Part shown: positions 44,268-56,200 of the stretch, in pieces
How positions within the stretch are numbered: position 1 is the stretch's first letter
Layout: each line of letters begins with the position of its first letter
Made by a program: the position numbers and the translations under genes
Source of the DNA: Symsagittifera roscoffensis
Lineage: Eukaryota > Xenacoelomorpha > Acoela > Convolutidae
Length of the DNA stretch: 64,000 nt
Reading direction: 5' to 3'
Assembly (NCBI RefSeq): GCF_963678635.1
Contig: NC_087064.1
Location: forward strand, 37,810,706 to 37,874,705
The notes under the pieces: generated by a model
The model's database searches: none
Told to the model about the DNA's origin: nothing
Seen by the model: only the letters and a program-made list of their open reading frames with translations

Positions 44268-47200
44268 CTACAAAATAGTTAGATTGGTTTTAGTGCCCTT
44301 TCGTTTTCTGGGTGTTGAAGAAAATGACAGAACAATTTTTCACTATTAGAGTTATTCTGTTGGTCAAAACGTTGAAAATTAATGAAATTGTGAAAACAAG
44401 TCAATTTGCCAGCAAATAAATCTATTTGTGGTTTTGTTCAGGGGCGGATCTAAGATTTTCTCGAGGGGGCGGAATTTTAAAAAAATTTTATAAACTTTGA
44501 CGACTTTTTTTTAGGCCGACCAAATTGATTTTCCGAGCTCTCCTAAAGCACTAAATAGTCCCTGTTTTGGCCATATTTTGCAAAACAGATTAAAAAAAAC
44601 AGGTCAAAAAAGCTGTTTTTGGGCACTTTTTGGAAAACTTTGACATAAAAATTGCGTTCCCCCTCAAGTTTAATATAAATTGGCGTCAAAGGCGCCTTTA
44701 GAAAAATTTTGGGGTCGGTCGGCCATTGGATTTCTTAAAAATAGATTTCTTAAGAAGTACCAAAGGGGGGAATCTTTGGGTCAGCAGGGGGTCGAATCCC
44801 TGAGATGGAGGTGGAGCGTCCGCCACCCGCCCCCCCCCCCCCAAATCCGCCCCTGGTTTTGCTTATATGCACCATATAAGGCAATTAACTTTTCCGAACA
44901 CACTTTTTTCCAAAACTATGAATGTTTACATGGCCACAAAAAATTGTTGAGTCGTTGCTAGGATAAGGATAGCTCAATTTTAGACGGAGATGAGGGGCAT
45001 CTCCACCGCTTCATTTTGGAGAAAAGTTTTAGGTTCATTTTTCTCAAGTAATTTTGAAAGCAATTTAGATCAAGAAAAGAGGTTATAAATTTCACTATTC
45101 GTCTTCGTCTCACTAATATAAAATGAAATAAGACATTACACTAGATCTACACGGGTCGAGGTGCTCACCTTATGTTTTGACTTTCGAAGTCAAAACATAA
45201 ACGAAAAAGGAAAAATTGAGACAGGGGTTTCAGTCGAGCACAAATTCCAAACATAACTCGAGCACGATCGAGCATAGTCAAAACAAACCGCGAGCACGGT
45301 CGAACCAAACCAAGAGCACGAAGAAAACATAGATCATCCCGCAGTTATTCGGAGTCAAAAAGAAAAACTTCCTCCAAAAATCAAAAACTTCCTCCAAAAT
45401 CAAGTTTTTTAATCATTTTCGACTTAAGATGAAAACCAGTATTCCAACAGATGAAAAAAAATTAAAATTAAAAAAATCAAAAATTCCGTTTTGTATTTGC
45501 AAATATTTCTAAACCTAATACCCGAAAAGCATGAAAAATATCTTATGGATTTCTTAAGAAGTACCAAAGGGGGGAATCTTTGGGTCAGCAGGGGGTCGAA
45601 TCCCTGAGATGGAGGTGGAGCGTCCGCCACCCCCCCCCCCTAAATCCGCCCCTGGTTTTGCTTATATGCACCATATAAGGCAATTAACTTTTCCGAACAC
45701 ATTTTTTTCCAAAACTATGAATGTTTACATGGCCACAAAAAATTGTTGAGTCGTTGCTAGGATAAGGATAGCTCAATTTTAGACGCAGATGAGGGGCATC
45801 TCCACCGCTTCATTTTGGAGAAAAGTTTTAGGTTCATTTTTCTCAAGTAATTTTTAAACGACGAACCCGAAAACCTTCACAGGCATTCAATGAGCCAATA
45901 CTTACTCATACTGAGAGTAGATAGCTCAAATATTCACAATTTGCTTTTTTTCTCAAAGTTTGCCAACTGTGCAAAAATTCTCTTTTGCAAGTTAGTCATT
46001 CTAGGATTTCGGTAGAGATGGACGAAAAAATTTGACCTAAGATCAACGAAATGCTTTTGAAAAGTACTCTTTCTCATCAGAACTTCCATGTGCACTACAT
46101 TGCCTGCGCTGAAATGCTAAGGTACATCCTAGTTTGGGGATGAGCTACAAAGGTTCTCGCCTATTGTTTTCCTCCCAGAAATAATTTTCCACCAGTCTCG
46201 CGCCAGAAAATCGATCGGCCACGTAAGAAGCAGGAGTATGACCCAGACCACAAGTTGCCAGAAGATTTTTTCTGGCTTCAACTGATTGTGATCCACATAG
46301 AGGAAGCGAACGTTGAAAAGGTATATGCCGAAGCAATTTGATTAGGGCCAGTCTGGGCTCTGGATCTGGTCGAAAGTCCGATTCATCTTCGATTCTGTAA
46401 GCAAATTTGTTGTTACGTAAAAGTTATTCAATTAAAATTAATTGAGATGCTTAAGGAAAACACCTATTGCAGTAGTGTATAGATTGAAACGGGTTTTCGT
46501 GGAACTCATTTGAGAGCATCGCAAATCTGAATCAGGTTTGGGCCGTAAGGTTTTGAAAGCAATTTAGATCAAGAAAAGAGGTTATAAATTTCACTATTCG
46601 TCTTCGTCTCACTAATATAAAATGAAATAAGACATTACACTAGATCTACACGGGTCGAGGTGCTCACCTTATGTTTTGACTTTCGAAGTCGAAACATAAA
46701 CGTAAAAGGAAAAATTGAGACAGGGGTTTCAGTCGAGCACAAATTCCAAATATAACTCGAGCACGATCGAGCACAGTCAAAACATACCGCGAGCACGGTC
46801 GAACCAAACCAAGAGCACGAAGAAAACATAGATCATCCCGCAGTTATTCGGAGTCAAAAAGAAAAACTTCCTCCAAAAATCAACTTTTTCAAGTTTTTTT
46901 AATCATTTTCGACTTAAGATGAAAACCAGTATTCCAACAGATGAAAAAAAAAATTAAAATTAAAAAAATCAAAAATTCGGTTTTGTATTTGCAAATATTT
47001 CTAATCCTAATACCCGAAAAGCATGAAAAATAACGTTCAATTTTGTATAACTCATGTTGTTTCAAACTCGAAGCATATCCACATTCTGTCGAGCATATAT
47101 ATAAATACATTGATATAGATATATTCTCCTAAACTTATTCAAACACTTTTTGAACATCAAGATTTTCATTTCTTAAGAAACTCTAGCACTCGCAAAACAC

Positions 47201-50200
47201 CCAGCCGCGTTCAGTTGGTTGCAATGTTTTATAGGTTCTCGTAAGCTTTTTTTTCTACAGAAGATTAATCATTGCAGCAGCTAGCTATTTTTTCTGATTT
47301 TTCAAAAAATACGTTTGCTGTCGTTGGAGTAGTGTAACAAACTCAAGATATGGCGGCAGAACTGAAGTCGTTAAAGCAAATTAAAACAAGACTGCTCGTA
47401 TCAGTGCGAAGCCCTGAAAATTCCGACTGCCTTATAAGGTTGTATGGAGCAGTAAAAACATTAAAAATTAAAGGTAATAAAATAAAATGAATTTCTTTTT
47501 CTTCTAAATTTTGAAATTTTTTTCATGAAAATCATCCCCCCCCCATGAAAACCATTTAAAGTACAAAAAGAAAGATTTAGTTCTTTGCAACAAATCCATT
47601 ATAGCAAGTAAGCTTCTGTCAACCATTTTGAAACGATTTAAAGACGGATTAACTCTCCACTTACGCGTTAATAGCGCGAAATATATCGCGCGGTAATTGA
47701 CCCAAATTGGCCAAAATGGCAATCTTTAAACCCCGATAACTTTACGAAAAATATTCACAGAAGAAATATCTTTTCAAATTTGAGCTTAAGACAACATCAA
47801 CTTTTCAGTGCTATGAAAATTTCTGTCAAAATGGCCAGTTAAAAAATCGAAATTTGTCTGAAGAAAAAAAAACCCAGCCCGAGCACAAATATTAGTTACT
47901 TTCGTATCGAAAGTCGGAACAAAAAGAGTATTATAGCAGAAAATAATGGAAATATTTTGCAATGCTCGTTTCTAAGCAGAAAAAATGGTAAAAACAGGAA
48001 AATGAAGAGTACAAAATGAAAATCAAATGAAAGAAAGGGAAATAGACAAAAATGGAAACACAAAATAACAGAAACGAAAAAAAGAAAAGAAATAAAAAAA
48101 AATGTTAATGCCATCATTTGTTCATTAAAACAATCAGCTTAATCCCGTTATTGGCCATCAAACTCTAATCTTTTATGAGGTCTAATCAAAATCAACGTTC
48201 TGAAAGATTACTAGAACCGATTAGAAAACTATTTCAAGAAAACTATCTTAGATGGATATAATATTTAAATAAAACATTCACAACAAAAAATTTTGCAGAA
48301 ATAATACAAAAATCGCCCGAGAGGTAGTAGTTACACAAAATAAGGAGACTGCTTCTCAATGGATTTATTGGGTTTCTCATATTATGGAAAAGAAAACAAT
48401 GAGGGATATAGATTTGTTTTAACTTCAGTTGATGATTTTTCTAAAATTGCTTGAGGTATTTGACTCAAAAACAAACCGCAAAAACTGTTCCAGTCTCAAA
48501 AACAAACTGACTCAAAAAAAACTGAAAAAAACTGTACAGCCTCCGCAGAAGTAATATAATCAACTAAAAAACCCAAAAGGCTTCAGGACGGACAAAGGCA
48601 GAAAACGTACTAACAAAGGCTTATTCATTTTTCGCGTTGAGAAACAATGAAAAACATTAAATATAAATTAACTTAATAGCAAAAAAACTTCAGGAAATAT
48701 ATATTGTTCCGACTTTCGATGCGAAAGTAACGGAATATTTGTGCTTGGGGTGGTTTTTTTTTCTTCAGACAAATTTCGACTTTTTACCTAGCCATTTTTG
48801 ACCGAATGTTTTTTTATCATTCGAAAGGTATTGTTGTCTTGAGCTCAAATTGGAAAAATATACTTTACCTGGGATAATTTTTTTGTAAAGTTATGGGGGT
48901 TTAAAATTTACCATTTTGGCCAATTTAGGACAATTACATATACATATATATATATATATTTCGCGCTATTTACGCGTAAGCGGAGAGGTAATCCGTATTA
49001 GAAATCGTCCCAAATTGGTTGATAGAAGCTTGTTTACCATAATTGATTTGTTATGAGGAGCGAAATCTATCCTTTTGTACTTTATATAGTGTGTGGGGGG
49101 ATGTTTTTTTTTAAATTCAAATTTGAAAAATAAAAAAAATTTCATTTTGTTTTGTTACATTTAACTTTTTAATGTTATTACTGCTCCATAAACCTTAAAA
49201 GGCAGTCGGAACATTCAAGGCTTCGCCCCGATACGAGCCGTCTTGTTTAAATCTTAATTTTCCTTGATATAAACGCTAAAGTTAAACGTGTTTCAACAGT
49301 ATCAGTCTATATCAGTCGTTAACTTGGAACAACTGAGATGTCGCCTATTGAAGAATCTGAATAAGAAAACATAGCCTCTATTTATCATTCATTGATCAAG
49401 TCAGACTTTAAATATTAGAGAAACCTTTCAAAGTTAATGATTATTAAGAACTTCTGATAAAATAACTAATTTTAGTAAGATGGATACACATACTAGAAGC
49501 TATGTGTTTTTTGAAATGTTAAAATCTGTTGGTGATAAACCGGAAAAATTAATTCTTAATCGAAAATGGGGAAATTGAGAAGATTTTAGGAATCAGTTGG
49601 CATTAATATTGATTCATGCTGGAACTTTTGAAGTCTTTTCTTGTTTTTGAGAGAAACAGAATAAATATCGTCAATGAATGGCTTTATTCAAAGGCCGATT
49701 TTTATTTCATGTATTCTTTTTTCTTTATAAATGGAGGACGCGTACAAACATTGTAGTTTTTGTAAAAATTGCATTGTTGGCGCTCATAGAACAGCAATGG
49801 CTTTGTATCTAAAATCTAATAAATACCTGAAATTGACGAAAAAATTTAAAACAAAACATGATTACTATACTGAAAACAAAAAATGGTAAAAATTGAAACA
49901 ATTGTGGTGAAAAATTAACAGTTAAGTTTTTATTTTCCGTAAAAATTGTTCCTAAAAATGAGCAGGTAATTTTTTGACGCCAAGCGGGAAAAAACAGAAT
50001 CGTAGAAACAATCAGAGAGAATGAAATCAAAAGTTGCAGCAGGAGCAAGTTTAAATTTGGATTGGGAAATTTTCATCTAGCGGGTAAAAGACGAAATGAT
50101 TGAAGATAAAGTTTGTAAAAATGTTGATGCAAAAAAACACACTTTATACAATTTTTCTTCGTGAGAACAAGTAACAAAAAAACGTGAAGTTGCTCATGAA

Positions 50201-53200
50201 AATATGCTAGCAAATTCAAATACCAGAGACAGAAAAAAAGCTAGCAATTTCAAACACCAGGCACATTGAAATTAAAAAGCAAAAAAGTAAAATTAAATTT
50301 AAAAAATGCTGAAAAAAAAGCGAAAAAATGTGAAGTTTGTTCAAGAAGTTAATTTAAGTTTATTTTCAAAACATCCGAAGATCAGTTTGAAAACTTATCT
50401 GAAGACGAGCGTATTGTGGGAAAAAACATTCGAATCCTTTTAGGGAAAATTGAGGGAAAAAACATTCAAATNNNNNNNNNNNNNNNNNNNNNNNNNNNNN
50501 NNNNNNNNNNNNNNNNNNNNNNNNNNNNNNNNNNNNNNNNNNNNNNNNNNNNNNNNNNNNNNNNNNNNNNNNNNNNNNNNNNNNNNNNNNNNNNNNNNNN
50601 NNNNNNNNNNNNNNNNNNNNNNNNNNNNNNNNNNNNNNNNNNNNNNNNNNNNNNNNNNNNNNNNNNNNNNNTAAGAATGCATGTATGTATAAATGTATGT
50701 ATGTATGTATGTATGTATGTATGTATGTATGTATGTATGTATGTATGTATGTATGTATGTATGTATGTATGTATGTATGTATGTATGTATGTATAAATGT
50801 ATGTATGTATGTATGTATGTATGTATGTATGTATGTATGTATGTATGTATGTATGTATGTATGTATGTAGGTGTTTATATGCACAACAATCCTGAACCTT
50901 CCACTAGCTACCTCCTTTTGAGAGCAACTTCAAAGCAATATTTTAGTACCTTCAAAGTTTTTAGGCTTTTGCCGGTTTTTGAACCTATTTCAACCCTCTT
51001 TCAAGCTGATTTTGACCCTAGTTTGGTTCTGATTTGACCCTAGTTTGACCCGGGTTCGACCCTGATTCGACTTTAGTTTGACTCTTGTTTGACTCTAATT
51101 TGACCCTGGTTCAACTCTAGTTAGACCCTTATTCGCCTCCAATTCGATCCTGATTCTTTCTATTTCAACCCTAGTTCGACCCGGATTCGACCCTAGTTCG
51201 ACCATCAGACTGAAATCAGGTGTGTGTTTTCGGTCTGAAAAAGTTCGCTGTTCGGCTGATTTCGGTCTGATCATATTTTGACCTGTTCGACTCGGGTTGA
51301 TTTTTTGGACCTTGTGCAACCCTTGTGACTTTTCGGGTGGACATGTCTCGTGATTTTGCTCGCGGCTCAATAAGCGGATCTCAAGGCGAGTAAGATTTTT
51401 CTAATGCTGTTGGCAGTATATATTATAACACAACTTGCTGGTTTTTATGAGGTTCAAGCTGTAATGTTTCTTAACTATTTACAATAATCTCTATTGCAGT
51501 TCACTATCAAAAAAATTCTGGTTTCTCGCCGAAGACTAAAACTTTTCAATAGCGGACCAACTCAGCTTGACGTAGCTGAGATTTTACTTTAACTTTGATT
51601 CAACGAAGATATGACTGTATATCAGAGGGAGGGGAACAGCTTATACCTGCTTCATTGTGTATACCAAGACAATGAAGTTGAACATCTTTTATTTAAGAAG
51701 AAAAGTCTTGCAAATGTCAATTTAACTTCAATGGGTTTTTTGCATGTGCCTGCAGCGAGTATTCAATGCTAGCATTACAAAACAAGAACTCTAAAACGTT
51801 GTATCGCAATATTCGCAATTTTTTTACTCGTTGAGTTTGTGCAATGAGCCTTGATCCGGTCTCTATCTGTCTAAACCAGAGTCACAAGGCTCACCCAACT
51901 GCTGCCTCTTAATGTGGATCAATTTTACAAGCTGTTTTGAAAGTTTGGATAATTCGATATAAAATTACATTACATAAAGAGGGGATTAATCCCGCGTAGA
52001 TTAAATCAAACATTTGAAACAATCTTTGTTGGTTTAAATCAGTTTTTTGGCGGTTAATAATTTCCATTTAATTTTTCACTCGATTAGGTTGCTTGTTGCA
52101 AGCAACATTGCCGCCCACCTTGAATGGGCCAAGTTCATTCAACACTGACTGGGAATTTGCTTAGTTTTGTGCAAGGCCGGACGCAGCGGCCCCTTGTGGT
52201 ATTGAAGTCGTTGTTTTGAATTCCGCTCCTTCCGAGGCTGCAGAGAAGACAAGTACTCCTTGCTCCATCGCCTCCACAGAACTTTAATGAGTTCTTCTAG
52301 GTGACCCATGTCTCGGAACTCTTTGATGAAGTCTCGATACTGAGAGTATAAAACCACATCCTGCTTAAGTTTGCGTTCCAGACTGAAGAATGGTTTGGGT
52401 GCATTGGCTCTGCACTCGTCGAAGGTTCCAACGTTTGTCTCGAAAGGCAAAATAACACAGTAGCAACCATCTGGCTCAGTAACAGTTGTTTTGTCGTAGT
52501 GATCCTCAACAAACTCTTCTTCGTTTGATCGAGGGTTTCGGTTCGAAGGCAAGTCATCAACTGTCCACAATCGATTTATGTCCAGATCAGACACCTGACT
52601 GACGAACTTTGCTTTCAAAACTCTATCATCATTGCGCCTGCTTAAAAACTGTACTGATCCAGCCAAAAATTGATTCATCAAAGCTGAGAGATCCTTTTCG
52701 TATCCGTTTACCAGTGGTGAGCTCGTTTGCCAGTTCAACACCAAATAGAAGATCAATCCTTCCTCTTTTGTCGAAATCTGGATCCGCCAGTGCATATCGA
52801 GATGGAAGGTTATGCTCGCGTACATCCACATCGTCTGCTGGTAGATCTGATGTGACTTGGGGCATGATGAAGAAATCTGCTCTTAGTGTGTCTTCTCCAG
52901 GCAACGCCGAATTTATCGGAGCAAGACCTCTCGTCTCCAATGGGGGTGCTGTTCCAACTGGTTTCACTGTTTGGTTGACTGATTTACGAGGCAACCCATG
53001 CCGTCGTACGAAGCTATCACTGACGAAGTTCAACTGTGATCCATTGTCTATCAAGGCACGGCAAATGATTTCTGTGATGGTTGAACAGCGGTATCCTGCA
53101 AGTTCCAAGTAGGGCCGTTCTGTCAGGTTCTGTAGCACTAATGGCAGTACACAGGTTGTTTCCTCTGGTATTACAATCGTTTACAGTATTTCTCTCAGTT

Positions 53201-56200
53201 GTATTTTGTTGTTCCCTGTGCTGATTGTCCACGTGAAGAAGAAAATGGTGTCTTTTTCCACACTGTTTACAATTGTGCGTGCTTGGGCATTTCTTTACCA
53301 AATGCCCTGGGCGCAAACAATTAAAGCATAGTCGTTTGGAAGTCACTTCGTCTTTCCGTGTATGTACTTTCAACTTCTCGAACTCGTTACATGCAGTTAC
53401 AGTATGAAGTGTTCCACAAAACACACATTGCTCGTCCACAGTTGTTGCTCCATACGATTGCCTTCGGTCGATTGTACTTTGGACATCAAAATGTGCTTCA
53501 ATTCGAGTCGTTGGTTTCTGTAAAGTGATTGATGACTTCACTGCTTCTAGTGCCCTCGCTCAAGCACCATTGAAATCGTCAAGATCGTGTAGTTTCTGGA
53601 GCTCTCTTCCTGGTTTGTGAAGCATCCAGTTTGTGCTCAATCACATGAACCAGTATTGGATCCCAGTCTTGAGTATTACAGTCTTGCACTTCTAATGCAG
53701 TCACGTTTTCGCGCAAACACTCCAAAAGCTTCCTGAGGCTTGTTCCATCTTCGGTTTTCAAAATCGGGTAGTTCAACACAGCACTGAGATGCATGCTTAC
53801 AATGAACCTCTTGTTGTTGAATCCGTCCATTAGAGTCCTCCTTGCGAGCTCGTAGTTCACGTCTGTTGTTGCTACATTCTTGATCAGATCGTGTGCTTCT
53901 CCTCGAAGTGAAGACTTGAGGTAGTTCAACTTCTCAGCATTTTGGAGGTTTGGGTTTCCATGTACAGCAGAATCGAACTGATCGATGAAGCTCGTCCACT
54001 CTGTATACTTCCCACTGAAGGAGGAAAGATCTATCTTTGGCAATTTGATCGGACTTGATCTTGGTGAGAACATTGTATGAAGCCCGTTCGCTTCTCCTGT
54101 CGATCCTCTGGAAGACGCTTGCTGATCTTCCAAGAAATCATTCGTCTGCTGAATGAATTCTCGTACCTCTGCTCTGAACTCACAAGCCGTTTCAAGCTCG
54201 GCTTGCAGACGTTCGTCTGGTACAACGTTCTCTATCAATCGATCCTTTTCACTGATCGATGTGAGGGTCTCTCTTATGACAGCAAGAGAAATTCGCAAGC
54301 CAGCAAGATCAGTCACTGGATTGGACGATCGGATTGAGTTTATTCGATGCCTATGCTTAGAAATGCATGTCTTGTGACCACTTCTGGAGTGAACCCTTCA
54401 GGTATGTTCGTCCTGACTGATCGTTTTGTCCATGTTGCGCGCTCACAACAGCTGGTTGATCGCTCTGCTCGTTCGCATTGCTCTGACCTGGTTGCTCGTT
54501 CGCAACTGATCGTACATCGCCTTGCTCGTTCGCGAAGCTTCGTAGATCGTACTGGTCGTTGGTATCACTCATAGTTCGTGGTTCGTAGTTAGTGGTTAAT
54601 GGTTAGTAGTTCTTGGTTCGTTGTGTCTGGGTCGACGCGGACCAATGGTTTCTCGCCGAAGCCTAAAACTTTTCAATAGCGGACCAACTCAGCTTGACGT
54701 AGCTGAGATTTTGCTTTAACTTTGATTCAACGAAGATATGACTGTATATCAGAGGGAGGGGAACAGCTTATACCTGCTTCATTGTGTATACCAAGACAAT
54801 GAAGTTGAACATCTTTTATTTAAGAAGAAAAGTCTTGCAAAAGTCAATTTAACTTCAATGGGTTTTTGGCATGTGCCTGCAGCGATTATTCAATGCTAGC
54901 ATTACAATACAAGAACTCTAAAACGTTGTATCGCAATATTCGCAATTTTTTTCCTCGTTGAGTTTGTGCAATGAGCCTTGATCCGGTCTCTATCTGTCTA
55001 AACCAGAGTCACAAGGCTCACCCAACTGCTGCCTCTTAATGTGGATCAATTTTACAAGCTGTTTTGAAAGTTTGGATAATTCGATATAAAATTACATTAC
55101 ATAAAGACGGGATTAATCCCGCGTAGATTAAATCAAACATTTGAAACAATCTTTGTTGGTTTAAATCAGTTTTTTGGCGGTTAATAATTTCCATTTCGTT
55201 TTTCTCTCGATTAGGTTGCTTGTTGCAAGCAACAAATTCCATTTGTGCTTATCACAAAATCTTTGAAATTTTAAAACTATGGAAAAATTCTAATTTTGAG
55301 GCGTCGCTCTCAAGTCTCCGACTGCCCTTCAAAGTGTTTCGAGTAGTGTTTTATGAGTAATGTTTTTTATATGTATTGTTTGTAAGAGCTTTTTTAAAAA
55401 TATGTTGAAAAATCCAAAAAAAAATTGGATATTTTCAATTTTTTTTTAAAACAACCCCGCACACTCTATTCGAAGTGCAAAGTGATATACTTATATAGAC
55501 TAGCATTTTAACTAGAACAACTATTCTATCATTTAATTTTTTTTCTGCCGGATTAAATAGAGAAAAACACAAAAAGTGTATCACGCGTTAATATCTCAAG
55601 TATGGGAAATTTTCGATGTTCAAGCCCTCATAATACCGAAAAAAAATTAAAAATCAAGAATAAGTTTTCAGGTAAATTTAGAAAATTGATCAAACTCACC
55701 GGTGAAAAATTCAAAATTGGTTGCGAGAAAAATTCCAAGCACACTTATTCCGTTAATTTTTTTTCAACAATTGGAAAACTAACGCTCAAAGTGCGCATTT
55801 TTGCTCATTTTTATGGGTTTTTTATTTTGTTTCAGCGCTGAAAGTAAGCGATAATCTATCGATAAAATTTGCTATTGTGGCAATGGACGTCGATAAAATT
55901 TTCATGGCAATCGTTGTTTTTTTCCCACTTTATAGTTAATTTTCAATGTGAGCTCAACCCGGATAATAGTCCATTGTAGCACTACCTTTTGCAGGAGTAG
56001 AAAAGAAAATTTAGGAAATTCGGAACAATTACTGGACAAAGTTCTAAAAATTCATAGCTTTCTACAAAAATCAACTGCGCATTAGATACCCGGGTTGAAG
56101 TCCCACCATTAATCATTGCTTTTTCTGTAGTATCCCAGTGATCGCTATTTTCCAGCGCTGATACGTGTATAACTCAAAGTTTTTTGCATAGCTAAACATG

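Larger units (their letters stand above)
51519..55234 (-). mobile_element. Non-autonomous BEL/Pao element with intact ends
   Basis: Two near-identical 589-bp LTRs lie at 51519-52107 and 54646-55234. On the minus strand they begin TGTTGCTTGCAACAAGC and end GGCGAGAAACCA. The element is flanked by the 5-bp duplication AATTC (51514-51518 and 55235-55239), as usual for BEL/Pao. A purine-rich GGTGGGCGGCAA precedes the 3' LTR. The body is only 2.5 kb: gag, zinc knuckles, protease, the start of reverse transcriptase, then the integrase C-terminus. Few differences between LTRs argue for recent insertion, while the body has frameshifts. Confidence 0.9.

Noticed and set aside
50366-50884. Long open frames on both strands across the gap
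   Set aside because: They run through N and a tetranucleotide repeat whose 12-bp frame cycle avoids stops. No coding evidence.
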